Source of the DNA: Thiocystis violascens
Lineage (GTDB): Bacteria; Pseudomonadota; Gammaproteobacteria; Chromatiales; Chromatiaceae
Direction of reading: 5' to 3'
Assembly: GCA_020721065.1 (NCBI GenBank)
Contig: DYNM01000020.1
Span: 1 to 49,476, forward strand
Length of the DNA: 49,476 nt
Position 1 is the stretch's first letter, and each line of letters begins with the position of its first letter. The position numbers and the translations under genes were made by a program. The notes under the pieces are model-generated. The model searched no databases. It was not told the origin of the DNA and was given only the letters and a program-made list of their open reading frames with translations. Positions 25,671 to 34,634 of this stretch are shown one piece after another.

Positions 25671-25762
25671 ATCAAAACCATTTTTACACTCGCGTGATTG
25701 AACAACTTAGGCAGGGAAAACGATTGGCACAATTTATTCACCTACTAATTCGTCTCTATTAG
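25667..25762 (+). CDS. 31-aa ORF, possible gene fragment
   Basis: Begins at an ATG overlapping the previous stop and reads VIEQLRQGKRLAQFIHLLIR before TAG. It ends 10 bp before the C2H2 protein start. The translational coupling pattern is suggestive, but the ORF is too short to be sure. Confidence 0.25.
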   Translation: MNQNHFYTRVIEQLRQGKRLAQFIHLLIRLY

Positions 25763-25772
25763 GAACATAATA

Positions 25773-26885
25773 ATGGGATTTTGGCATACTGGTTACATCG
25801 AATTTCACGAGCCACAAGGTCTAGATGATTTAGTTTCTTTGGAGCCAACTCGCTATCCCTGTAAACATTGCTCTGATAGTTTTTTGTCGCCTGAAGAATT
25901 GCGTAATCATTTGTTTGAAAAGCACCCGCAAAAGAGACCTATATTATTGATACGAGGACGTGAAGTTGGTACTAATCGAGAGCGCATCACCTGTAAACTA
26001 ACACTTGATGAAATTAGTTTTCTTCATTGTGATTCTGCTTGGATCAATACAATGTCTGTAACCACTAATCAAGTATGTGAACAGCTTTGTAATTTCAAAA
26101 ACGATACTGTGATTGTAAAATTGGCAAACAAGACTATCGCAGCAGAATTTAACCTACACTTTGAAGTTGCTGATACAAAAGATTTAGATGGAGTTGACGA
26201 ATGTTTTTTAAATATAGCTCGTCTGAAACAGTTTGATCGGGATGCTTTAGAGGCATTTAATACAGCGGCGCATGACTACCCAACGGCTGTAGGGTATGCA
26301 AACGGTATCTACGAATATTTTACTGCTGTTCGCATCAAAGAGCAAAATCCAACAGTATCATTGCCTTATGCTGAATACCGTGCAAAATTTAATTCAGCAA
26401 TGGATGTTATCCAGCATTTCAATCGTCCATTGGCACGGACGATCTGTGGCTTAATTGCTTTTCACCTGAATAATTTCGATGCTCAAGTAATTCGACAGTT
26501 GGATAAAACTCGCATGAGAATTGCTGCCCAACGCTTTTCGCTGTGGATTAAAGGGAATGCAGGCAGTGCCTGTAATTTACTATCTGATCCGTTTGATGAT
26601 CGCTTTGAAAAGCTACTGACTGATAATCAAACCGAGCATATACTGCGTTGGAGCATTTCTAGCAATGGAATACTCAGTGCAGAAATTTCTGAGATCGAAC
26701 AGATGATGAAATTTAGCGGGTTGCCTGATTTAGATCGTACCAAACTACACGTCTTACTTGCCGAATATTATGCAAGTATCAATGAAATAAATGATGCTAA
26801 ACGACATGCACGAGAACTGCGTGGTAATTCACAGTTGGGAAGTTGGGCAGAATGTCTGTTACATCGAGTAAACAGTGAGAAGTAA
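25773..26885 (+). CDS. C2H2 zinc-finger protein of unknown function
   Basis: A 370-aa protein. Residues about 29-51 form a C2H2-like finger: CKHCSDSFLSPEELRNHLFE followed by KHP, i.e. C-x2-C-x12-H-x4-H. The rest shows no motif that I know; it is rich in helices, and the last 60 residues (LDRTKLHVLLAEYYASINEI) look like a TPR-type helix pair. An AGGA site precedes the ATG. Only 5 bp separate it from the coiled-coil gene, which in turn touches the Hsp70 gene, so the three are one operon. A true DNA- or protein-binding finger in a bacterial chaperone operon is unusual. Base composition is AT-richer than the CRISPR genes. Confidence 0.75.
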   Translation: MGFWHTGYIEFHEPQGLDDLVSLEPTRYPCKHCSDSFLSPEELRNHLFEKHPQKRPILLIRGREVGTNRERITCKLTLDEISFLHCDSAWINTMSVTTNQVCEQLCNFKNDTVIVKLANKTIAAEFNLHFEVADTKDLDGVDECFLNIARLKQFDRDALEAFNTAAHDYPTAVGYANGIYEYFTAVRIKEQNPTVSLPYAEYRAKFNSAMDVIQHFNRPLARTICGLIAFHLNNFDAQVIRQLDKTRMRIAAQRFSLWIKGNAGSACNLLSDPFDDRFEKLLTDNQTEHILRWSISSNGILSAEISEIEQMMKFSGLPDLDRTKLHVLLAEYYASINEINDAKRHARELRGNSQLGSWAECLLHRVNSEK

Positions 26886-26890
26886 AAATC

Positions 26891-28066
26891 ATGTCGGGTA
26901 ATGATAAGGTTACTATCAAGGATAAAAAAACTGGAGTAATTACTGAGGGTAAGCCTGCACGGTCGCAAGGACGGCAATCCTGCAAAGGCAACCATAGTAA
27001 TAATCTCAGTACGGCGGAAGTGACAATAACTGCTACTTCGGCCTCTCCTCCATCATCTAAAAAAATAACAAGTCAGAAATTGGAAAGCATTGTAGATTTT
27101 ATTGATTTTGCTTACAAACGGAAAGGACAACGTATTGATTCTTCCAAACTGAAAAAGGATTTTGTAAAACTGGAGCCAAGTGAACGTAGGCGATTGTTAG
27201 AATTTGCTAGAGCAGATATTTTGCTGGCTGTACCAGTGCAACTATTATTCGTAGTGCGTGAAATAACCAATCAAACAATGAAGAATACTTTGCGAGATTT
27301 TATTCGTGATGTATTGCTGGCACATCCACTATTTAGTCCAATCGAACTGATTGATACAGTAAAGAATTTACCTGACGCTCTAATGCCAGCGGCGGCATTG
27401 AAACGAGTAGCCCAACCTGAAGCTGCTATCCTCGATGAAATCGTATTCAACGGTGAGAAGCTATCTAAGAAAGAATCTAGCGAACTATGCGCTAATGCTG
27501 TTAGTTGCCTAGCGTTATGGTTTGTAGAAAACCGCGCACTTTCAATACAACAAGTGACACAAGACCTATTCGATTCGTTTTGGGAGCCAAGCTGTAAAGA
27601 AGTGATCGATGACACAGAAATTTTACGTTGTTTGATTAGCATTAATTCGATGAATGCGGGGGTGATAGGTAGAATCTTCGCTCAATCTGTCAGCAAAAAA
27701 GCGCGTATTGCTGAGAGCGCGCTAAAAGAAAAAGATAGGTTACAACAATGCCACGCACAATTACAGACTGAAAATGCTAATCTGAAAGCTATTATTTCTG
27801 AACGTGATATGCGTATTCAGGCGTTGGGAGATGAACTTGCTACTGAACAGCAACGTCACAGAGAAACTCGAATTCATCTGTACGAGGATATGAATAGTTT
27901 ACGGGGGCGTCTATTAAGACGATTAAAATCTGGAACAGAACTTCTTACTGATGGACTTCAAGCTTTGCGGCGTAACCCTCCAAAAATTGCTGTCATGGAA
28001 GATCATGCCGAACGTGCATTAGAAGAATTAAAAATAGAAATAGAACAACTAGGAATGGAGCAATAA
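26891..28066 (+). CDS. Coiled-coil protein, possible Hsp70 cofactor
   Basis: A 391-aa protein with a basic, low-complexity N-terminus (1-60), a helical middle, and a long coiled coil from about 275 to 335 (ESALKEKDRLQQCHAQLQTE onwards). It ends with a short acidic helix (AERALEELKIEIEQLGMEQ). It sits directly before an Hsp70 gene (1-bp gap). The long coiled coil followed by a compact C-terminal part recalls the shape of GrpE, so a nucleotide-exchange role is conceivable, but I see no GrpE signature and make no firm call. Confidence 0.7.
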   Translation: MSGNDKVTIKDKKTGVITEGKPARSQGRQSCKGNHSNNLSTAEVTITATSASPPSSKKITSQKLESIVDFIDFAYKRKGQRIDSSKLKKDFVKLEPSERRRLLEFARADILLAVPVQLLFVVREITNQTMKNTLRDFIRDVLLAHPLFSPIELIDTVKNLPDALMPAAALKRVAQPEAAILDEIVFNGEKLSKKESSELCANAVSCLALWFVENRALSIQQVTQDLFDSFWEPSCKEVIDDTEILRCLISINSMNAGVIGRIFAQSVSKKARIAESALKEKDRLQQCHAQLQTENANLKAIISERDMRIQALGDELATEQQRHRETRIHLYEDMNSLRGRLLRRLKSGTELLTDGLQALRRNPPKIAVMEDHAERALEELKIEIEQLGMEQ

Positions 28067-28067
28067 A

Positions 28068-29831
28068 ATGGCAGTTGTGGGATTTGATTTCGGAACAACA
28101 AACAGTTTGATTGCAGTCATTGTTGCTGATCGCGCCATCAACGCACTGGATGAAGAAGGGCTTCCTATTCCGTCTGTTGTTTGTTATGAAGGTGGTAAAA
28201 CTATAGTTGGGAAAAAAGCAAAAGAGCGACGTAGTGAAGCTGGTTTAGGAATTAAGGGGAATGTCGTTTCCTCACCAAAGATGTTTCTCGGACAGGAAAG
28301 TATTTATGTTGAAGGCTTGCGTCTTAATCCGATAGATGTAGTTTCTGATGTTGTCAAGTATGTTATTAGCCAAGCTACCGCAAATCAATACCGTGAAATC
28401 GACACCATTACTCATGCAGTAGTGACTATTCCTGTGGATACTAATGGGCGTTGGCGAGTTGCTTTACGAGATGCTTTTCGTCGTGTAGGTATAGGTATTG
28501 TGCAATATATACATGAGCCACTCGCGGCACTGTACGGTTTTCTACGTTCTCAAACAGATGTAACTGCTGCATTACGACACTATAACCGTGAACTTTTATT
28601 GGTATTTGATTGGGGTGGAGGAACGCTTGATCTAACATTATGCCAACTCACTAACGGGATGTTAGTGCAAATACGCAATGACGGCACCAGTGAAGTTGGC
28701 GGTGATCATTTTGATGATTTGATCCGTAACGAAATTGTTCGACGTGTGCTTCAAGATCGAGGACTAGATGATACGGTAAAAATTCAGCCCGATGCGTGGA
28801 TACGGCTACTCCATCGCTGTGAACGCGCTAAGATCGATCTTTCCACTCGTAAGAGTGTCGAAATTTACGTTCCCTGCTTTTTTCCCGACATGACGGATGA
28901 AGACCTACAGTTTCGCCTTACACAGGAAATACTCGAAGAAATAACTGATCCCTTGTTGACTAAAGGATTAAATCGAATTCGTAAAGTATTGAATGAGACA
29001 GACGTGGCACCAGCCCAGATTGCTCTTTGTTTGGCAACTGGTGGTATGGTTAATATGCCAGCAATTAAATCGCGTTTACATGAGTGGTTTGGCCCACAGC
29101 GGGTCGAAGTTTCTGAGCACACTAGCACACTAATTGCCGAGGGGGCCGCATGGATTGCACATGATGAGGTAAGGTTACAACTTGCTAAAAATGTAGAGTT
29201 ATTGCTGGCAAGGAATTCATATTTGCCAGTTATTAAGGCTGGCACTGCAATGCCGGGAGAAGGCGATATTCATTCGAGTAATTTTCATCTGTATTGTGTT
29301 GATCCGCGTGATGGTAATGCAAAATTCCAGCTTGTGTCGCCAGTGCGACCGGGTGTTAACATCCTTAAAAACGATGTGCGTATTCCTCTCGAAAATCTGG
29401 TTGTTGAGGTTGACGCAAAGGCAAAGCTATTCCAAGAAAGGCTAGAATTGGATGTTAGTATTAATGATAATTTAATCCTAACTGCTCATGCCCGATCAAT
29501 TAATAAGTGTGATTATGATAAAAAAGAAGTGCATGATCTGGAGTTCGGATTGACAGTTGCTGATAGTGATGGTGGCAACAAAACTGATGATACCCTCTTA
29601 AAAATATCATCACGCCAGCGTGGTGAACTTACTATCCGTTCTAATATTGCTAATAGGAAAGATAGTAAACTGGTGCCGGGAGAATTACTTTACGAATATG
29701 CACCTGAGTATTTTGACCGCCGTTTGAATCCTCCTGAATATCAAGATCGAGAACGTTTGTACTACAAACCCTGTTCGATATGTGGACGCGCATCGAATGA
29801 TCCACTGTGTCAGTGTTCTTCTAAGCTGTAG
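28068..29831 (+). CDS. Divergent Hsp70 family protein with C-terminal Cys4 motif
   Basis: A 587-aa Hsp70/actin-fold ATPase. Phosphate 1 is VGFDFGTTNSLIAV; the conserved Lys lies in SSPKMFLGQ; the connect motif is HEPLAALYGF; phosphate 2 is VFDWGGGTLDLTL; the adenosine motif is LATGGMVNMPAI. The substrate domain is reduced and diverged, and in place of the lid the protein ends in PCSICGRASNDPLCQC, a C-x2-C-x8-C-x-C site likely to bind zinc. It lacks the DnaK EEVD-like tail. It forms an operon with the C2H2 and coiled-coil genes. It is not the housekeeping DnaK; a specialised chaperone in a defence or membrane-repair unit is the best guess. Confidence 0.85.
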   Translation: MAVVGFDFGTTNSLIAVIVADRAINALDEEGLPIPSVVCYEGGKTIVGKKAKERRSEAGLGIKGNVVSSPKMFLGQESIYVEGLRLNPIDVVSDVVKYVISQATANQYREIDTITHAVVTIPVDTNGRWRVALRDAFRRVGIGIVQYIHEPLAALYGFLRSQTDVTAALRHYNRELLLVFDWGGGTLDLTLCQLTNGMLVQIRNDGTSEVGGDHFDDLIRNEIVRRVLQDRGLDDTVKIQPDAWIRLLHRCERAKIDLSTRKSVEIYVPCFFPDMTDEDLQFRLTQEILEEITDPLLTKGLNRIRKVLNETDVAPAQIALCLATGGMVNMPAIKSRLHEWFGPQRVEVSEHTSTLIAEGAAWIAHDEVRLQLAKNVELLLARNSYLPVIKAGTAMPGEGDIHSSNFHLYCVDPRDGNAKFQLVSPVRPGVNILKNDVRIPLENLVVEVDAKAKLFQERLELDVSINDNLILTAHARSINKCDYDKKEVHDLEFGLTVADSDGGNKTDDTLLKISSRQRGELTIRSNIANRKDSKLVPGELLYEYAPEYFDRRLNPPEYQDRERLYYKPCSICGRASNDPLCQCSSKL

Positions 29832-29913
29832 TTGTTTATTTCAATCTTGGGTAATGGTCATATGATAGAATAAAATTAAAATATCGCTACATACTTAAAT
29901 CGGCGTTAAAGGA

Positions 29914-30270
29914 ATGGAAAAAATTGCTACCACGGCAGGACAAACGACTGGCAAAGCAATTCCTTGGATTGGGCCAGCCATTACTATTATCAGTGGTATT
30001 CGTGATTATTATAAAGCGCAGGAAGAAGAGCAGGCACAAATTCGGCAAATAGAAGCACAGGCACGCGCAATTCAAAACGCAGTTGAACAACAGGCAACTC
30101 GTTTAGAAAGAGAGTTTGAAGATGGTTATTTAGCAGCAATTAAACAAGCATTTGCGCCAATTGAAACGGCGTTTGTTGAAAAATCCCGTGCTTTGGATAA
30201 GCAATCACGAGCATTGAATTCAGACCGAGCAGCATTGGAATCAATCAAATCTCGGCTGTCTTTTATTTAA
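29914..30270 (+). CDS. Small protein: hydrophobic N-terminus and coiled coil
   Basis: A 118-aa protein with a Gly/Ile-rich segment AIPWIGPAITIISGIRDYY (about residues 15-33), followed by a charged coiled coil (about 34-118). Such hydrophobic-helix-plus-coil proteins accompany LeoA/dynamin-type GTPases, which fits the GTPase remnant upstream, but there is no decisive motif. It follows the Hsp70 gene by 82 bp, with GGAATG at the start. No family recognised. Confidence 0.6.
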   Translation: MEKIATTAGQTTGKAIPWIGPAITIISGIRDYYKAQEEEQAQIRQIEAQARAIQNAVEQQATRLEREFEDGYLAAIKQAFAPIETAFVEKSRALDKQSRALNSDRAALESIKSRLSFI

Positions 30271-30290
30271 GTTGTCATCAGCATTGCACG

Positions 30291-30494
30291 ATGCCAATTC
30301 CTCCCGCTCCAATTCGCTATACCTGCCCCAATTGCGGTTGGTCAAAAACCGTAACGCCTAAAAGTGATGTGTTATTTGCGGGTGAGTTCTTTAGAGCTTG
30401 CCCGCGTTGTCACCACACGCCATTAGACACTCGCCAATTGTCAACAGCATCCATCCAGCATTTAATCCAGCAGATCAAAAGCGTTTTACGCTAA
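30291..30494 (+). CDS. Zinc-ribbon protein
   Basis: A 67-aa protein with two CxxC knuckles: YTCPNCGWSKTV and FFRACPRCHHTPL, a complete Cys4 zinc ribbon. The C-terminal 20 residues are a short helix. It lies 20 bp after the small coiled-coil gene and 95 bp before the PP2C gene, so it could belong to either module. The function is unknown; a nucleic-acid- or protein-binding adaptor is plausible. Confidence 0.65.
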   Translation: MPIPPAPIRYTCPNCGWSKTVTPKSDVLFAGEFFRACPRCHHTPLDTRQLSTASIQHLIQQIKSVLR

Positions 30495-30589
30495 TCGATC
30501 AGCTTAATACCAAGTTTTTATATGGCTATCGGAAATTAAATGACAGGCGTTGTGTGCTGCCGTCACTGCGACCACAGGACATTAAATCA

Positions 30590-32374
30590 ATGAGCAATAC
30601 TGAAACTGAAGTGAATGCCATGCTGGATAAATTGCGACCAATTTTGCTGGCGTTATCAAAAAAGTTTCCGCAACTGTCGCAAAATTTGTTCCGTCATTTT
30701 TATGAAACACTGCTGAAAGTCGCGCCCTTAAATCCGCCGCCGCGCTGGGCGGAAAAATTAGCAGATGAAGTGTTCATTGATTGGTCGCAAATGCTGCTTG
30801 ATGATCAAGAAGAATTTAATCGTGCTTTTAATCAATTTGAACAATTGAATCTCACAACGCGATTCAAAGAACTTTCCGCGCCACAATTAGCAGCGCAATT
30901 AACGCCAGATTCAGAATGGTTGACCACGACCCGGCTGCTGGCGGAAGTGCTGACGGCGGCTGTGCAGGCGGGACAGATGGTGCCGCGTCTTGATCCCACG
31001 CTGTTCATGCTGCACCACCAGCGGCTTGATGCCGACTGGGAGGCGCTGGCGCAACAAATGGATGCGGCAGCGCAGCGGCAAGTGGGCACTTACGCGCTGG
31101 GCTGGATGCACCCGGCGCTGCGAAAAGGTTCAATTCCCAACGAGTTAGCGCCAGCAGCGGCAACCACCCACAGTTTTGCGTATTTCATTTTTCACACGTT
31201 GGCGTGGCAACTGCCGTCCGCCGCCGATCAAAAATCGCTGCTGAATCAAATCGACCGTTTCCGCGTCTACAACCCGCATCTGCCGCCGGAATTACGCGGC
31301 TGGCTGCGCGAGTGGTTGCGCCTCAAAGCCGACGATCAACGCACGCCGCTGGACTGTTGGCAGGCGTTGGCGGCGCTGGTTGCAGAACGGGCGGCGCGGT
31401 CAGCGTGTGATGTGGCGCATGAGAAGATGGGCGCTAACGGCACGTTTGGACGCTACAAGCGTAGTAATCAGAGCGAGGACGAGCATTTTAAGTTGAGCGT
31501 GCCGGGCATCAGTCTGTTGGCGGTTGCCGATGGCGTCTCAACCGCTTCGGTCGGCTCGGGTGGTCAAGCCAGCTTTGCGGTGCGCAAAACCTTTGAAAAT
31601 CAAAAACCAAAGTTGACGGCGCAATTGCAGCGACTGCTGGTGCTGCCGTTGGAATCTGCCGCTGCCGATGCCGCTGCGGATGGCAGTACGGCGGAGAGTT
31701 TTGAGACCGCAGGTTGGCAATTTTTGGAGACATTTTTTGAAAATTGTCAGCACGTTGTCGTTGATGAAATTAACAACCTTGTCACGCCGGAAACGCCCGC
31801 AGCGGCAGACACGATGTCCAGCACTTTGGTGCTGGCGCTGGTGCGCGGCAATCAGGCGTTGATTGGGCATTGGGGGGATTCTCGCGCTTATCGGCTCTCG
31901 ACTCGCGCCGCCGTGCGTTTGACTGAGGATCACAACCATGAGCTGGAAGTGTTGAGTCACCGCGAGGCGCGTTATGAACAGCCACAACAAGGCGCACCGC
32001 TGATCCGCGTGGTGGGTCAATGCGAATTTGATCTAGCCAGCGGGTGCTACCTGTCGGTGCCACAAAAGATGTCGCGGGATCGCTGTTTATTGGCAGGAGA
32101 TGAATGGTTGCTGCTGTGTTCGGATGGGCTACTCAGTAGCGTACCCGGCGAGACTGAAGCGGAAAAAGAGCAATTTCTCGCGTCGATTGCGGCGACTCAC
32201 GCACAAGACGATTGCTGCGAACTGGCATGGCAACTGATGCGCCAGACCGATGCTGCACTTGGCAATGACAACATTATGGTAGTGCTGCTGCGCATTCAGA
32301 CCGAAGACGCGCCCACAGCGTCCGCTGTTTCGACCAAACCCAACAACGCCCTTTCTCGTCGTCAACGGAGCTGA
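30590..32374 (+). CDS. PP2C-type Ser/Thr phosphatase with helical N-terminus
   Basis: A 594-aa protein. The last 300 residues are a PPM phosphatase with all metal-binding motifs: LLAVADGVSTAS, MSSTLVLAL, IGHWGDSRAYRL, LLCSDGLLSS and GNDNIMVVLL. The first 270 residues are helical and without known motifs, perhaps a docking part. I start at 30590 (MSNTETEVN) with AGGA upstream. It opens a tight operon: 5 bp to the VWA gene, then an FHA-like protein, a kinase and a pseudokinase. A PP2C-VWA-kinase trio is the core of the TerY-P triad, so it should reverse the kinase's action. Confidence 0.88.
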   Translation: MSNTETEVNAMLDKLRPILLALSKKFPQLSQNLFRHFYETLLKVAPLNPPPRWAEKLADEVFIDWSQMLLDDQEEFNRAFNQFEQLNLTTRFKELSAPQLAAQLTPDSEWLTTTRLLAEVLTAAVQAGQMVPRLDPTLFMLHHQRLDADWEALAQQMDAAAQRQVGTYALGWMHPALRKGSIPNELAPAAATTHSFAYFIFHTLAWQLPSAADQKSLLNQIDRFRVYNPHLPPELRGWLREWLRLKADDQRTPLDCWQALAALVAERAARSACDVAHEKMGANGTFGRYKRSNQSEDEHFKLSVPGISLLAVADGVSTASVGSGGQASFAVRKTFENQKPKLTAQLQRLLVLPLESAAADAAADGSTAESFETAGWQFLETFFENCQHVVVDEINNLVTPETPAAADTMSSTLVLALVRGNQALIGHWGDSRAYRLSTRAAVRLTEDHNHELEVLSHREARYEQPQQGAPLIRVVGQCEFDLASGCYLSVPQKMSRDRCLLAGDEWLLLCSDGLLSSVPGETEAEKEQFLASIAATHAQDDCCELAWQLMRQTDAALGNDNIMVVLLRIQTEDAPTASAVSTKPNNALSRRQRS

Positions 32375-32379
32375 ATTGC

Positions 32380-33702
32380 ATGGCTGAAGACATCCTGCTG
32401 AACGTCACCCTGAGTCAAGATTTGTTGCCGCAAGGCACCACCAATGCCGCCGTGATTGCGCAGCTTGATCTGCAACCTGCCGACGCTTATCGGCTCCAGC
32501 ATCAAAGCGTGCCGACTGACATCTGTTTGCTGCTGGATTCCAGCGGCTCCATGGACGAGCCGTTTGCACGCGGTGACAGCGTCACCAAGCGCGACGGCGT
32601 GATTGCGGCAGCCAAACAAATCATTCCACATCTGAGCGCAACCGATACCGTGTCGGTCATTTTTTACGATAGCCAAGCGCATCTCATCGCCGAACGGCTG
32701 CCAGCAGCGCGGTTTTCGGAACTCAGCGCCCTGCTTGACACGCTGCGCAAATACAGCGGTGCCACCAATTTTGAAGCCGGTCTCAAGGTCGCGCAGGCGG
32801 TGCTCTCCGGCGGACGTGGCAGCAGTCGCCGCATCTTCTTTTTAACTGATGGCAATCAAACGCACGGACATCCAGAGCCGTTCATTGCGCAATTGGCGCG
32901 AGATGGCGTGACGGTGGATTGCTTGGGCGTGGGCGAGGATTTCAATTTTGCCGACATGCGCCAGCTCTCTGCGCCATCCAACGGCGTCACCGAGCGGCTC
33001 GCCAGCCGCGATCAAGCCGGGCAATTGTTTGAGCGTCTGCTGGTCAGCGCCCAGCGCACCATCGCCACTAACGTGTTCTTAAATCTGCACTTTGCTCAAG
33101 GGTTGCGGGATTTGGAGGTTTATCAGGTCGCACCGGAAACCCGCTTTTATTCGCAAATACGCCCGGGCAGCGGCGGACGCTTCACCTTGGAAATTCCGGT
33201 GCAAACGCTGCGGCAAGATCGCCGCAACATCTATCTGCTCAAGGCGAATGTGGACGTGCCGGCCGCGACGCAGCAACTGCCGTTTGCTGACGTGCGACTG
33301 GATTACGACTTGCCACCGGCGGGACGTACCGGACAACGGGCGGCATTGGCGATCACCATCAATTGTCGCCAGCAGGGTTTGCCGCTGCGCAACACCGCAG
33401 TTGATGACCTGTTTATGGAGGCAGAACTCGATAAGTTTTATGAGCAATTTACTGCCGTGCAGCAGCAGGATTGGCGCAAAGCAGTAGCGATTTTGGACGA
33501 GATGATCCGGCGGGCGCACATCCTCGACGATCACGCCAAATTGCAGCATTACCAAACGATGCGTCACAAGCTGCAAAACGATCACAAATTGAGCAACGAC
33601 GATCTCAATCAAATCGGCGCAACCAGCACCAAATCGACACGAGCGCAGAGCGCGGCGGAATTGGGACGCAGCGCCAGCAGCCATGCTGACCTTGACTATT
33701 AA
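32380..33702 (+). CDS. VWA-domain protein (TerY-like)
   Basis: A 440-aa protein whose von Willebrand A domain (about residues 40-220) carries a full MIDAS: DSSGS at 53-57, the Thr in SGATNFEAGL and the Asp in FFLTDGNQTHG. After it come a beta-rich part (about 225-330) and a helical C-terminal region (345-405) with a Ser-rich tail. It has no signal peptide or membrane span, so it should act in the cytoplasm as a metal-dependent scaffold. Its place between a PP2C phosphatase and a kinase matches the TerY of TerY-P triads. Confidence 0.87.
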   Translation: MAEDILLNVTLSQDLLPQGTTNAAVIAQLDLQPADAYRLQHQSVPTDICLLLDSSGSMDEPFARGDSVTKRDGVIAAAKQIIPHLSATDTVSVIFYDSQAHLIAERLPAARFSELSALLDTLRKYSGATNFEAGLKVAQAVLSGGRGSSRRIFFLTDGNQTHGHPEPFIAQLARDGVTVDCLGVGEDFNFADMRQLSAPSNGVTERLASRDQAGQLFERLLVSAQRTIATNVFLNLHFAQGLRDLEVYQVAPETRFYSQIRPGSGGRFTLEIPVQTLRQDRRNIYLLKANVDVPAATQQLPFADVRLDYDLPPAGRTGQRAALAITINCRQQGLPLRNTAVDDLFMEAELDKFYEQFTAVQQQDWRKAVAILDEMIRRAHILDDHAKLQHYQTMRHKLQNDHKLSNDDLNQIGATSTKSTRAQSAAELGRSASSHADLDY

Positions 33703-33723
33703 GCAGATGCGGGAGTGATTCCA

Positions 33724-34629
33724 ATGACGCAGTCAACTTGGACGTGGCGCGACGGCAATCCGCCCGGACCGCAGACAGCAGCTGCTGGCGCAATTTGGTC
33801 GTTGAGCTTGCCGTTGCAGGGCAGCGGTCAGCCGCCGGCAATCACTTGGTTAGAGCTGCCATCAAGGATCACCGTGCAGCCGTCTCCGAGCGAGTCGTTG
33901 ACCTTCCTGTTTGATCTGACAGCCGCGCCGCCGGGCGTGTATTTTTTGAAGTTTCGCTGCGGCACCAATGCGCTGGATGATTTGATTTTGCTTAAAATTC
34001 TGCCAGCGGCTGGCGCATCTGTCCCGACTGAAAGTAGCCCGGCAAACTCCGTTGCAGCAAAAGATGGCGCGGATGATTTAGACGAAGACGCCGAGGATTC
34101 CGCAATGCCCGTGCCGACGCCGACCGCTATTTTGCAACGCACTGAGCAACGGGTGATGTCCGCTGCAGCGTCAGCGCCAACGTCAATACCCATACCCAGT
34201 TGGGAAGCGCCCTCAGAACTCGCGCCGCCAGCGCCAGCTCCGCTCGCCGCACCGTTGCCACCGTTGGCTGGCGATTATGTGCTTGCAGTATTTCGCGGCA
34301 CCACGCCGCTGCCGCAGCTCACGCGGACGCTAGAACGCCATAAAAGCCTGTTAATCGGCAAGTTTTCCGCTTCTAAAGCGATCTTTCCTGATCTTGACCT
34401 GCGCGGTCATTTCGCCGATCTCGCCAATGAAGCCAACTGCTCACGGCAACAAGCGCGAGCGTATTGGAATGCTTCGGGACGGATCATGCTGCACAACCTC
34501 GGCAAAGCGCCGCTCACGCTCGTTGACGGACAACTGGTGGTCAGCGGCGCGACCTGCGACTGGCTGCCCGGCATGGCAGTGACGCTGCCCGGCGCTCTCA
34601 CCTTGCAACTCATCGCCGCCGCCTACTGA
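33724..34629 (+). CDS. FHA-like protein with Pro/Ala-rich linker
   Basis: A 301-aa protein in three parts: an N-terminal beta-rich domain (1-100), an Asp/Pro/Ala-rich linker (105-185), and a C-terminal domain (about 190-300) that reads like an FHA fold: HKSLLIGKFSASKAIFPDLD (the G-R position is G-K), then CSRQQARAYW at the S-R-x-H-A position, then LHNLGKAPLTL. FHA domains bind phosphothreonine, so it may recruit phosphorylated partners; however the His of SRxHA is lost, so binding could be altered. The ATG at 33724 with GGGAG nearby is preferred over the GTG at 33715. Confidence 0.65.
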   Translation: MTQSTWTWRDGNPPGPQTAAAGAIWSLSLPLQGSGQPPAITWLELPSRITVQPSPSESLTFLFDLTAAPPGVYFLKFRCGTNALDDLILLKILPAAGASVPTESSPANSVAAKDGADDLDEDAEDSAMPVPTPTAILQRTEQRVMSAAASAPTSIPIPSWEAPSELAPPAPAPLAAPLPPLAGDYVLAVFRGTTPLPQLTRTLERHKSLLIGKFSASKAIFPDLDLRGHFADLANEANCSRQQARAYWNASGRIMLHNLGKAPLTLVDGQLVVSGATCDWLPGMAVTLPGALTLQLIAAAY

Positions 34630-34634
34630 TCCCC

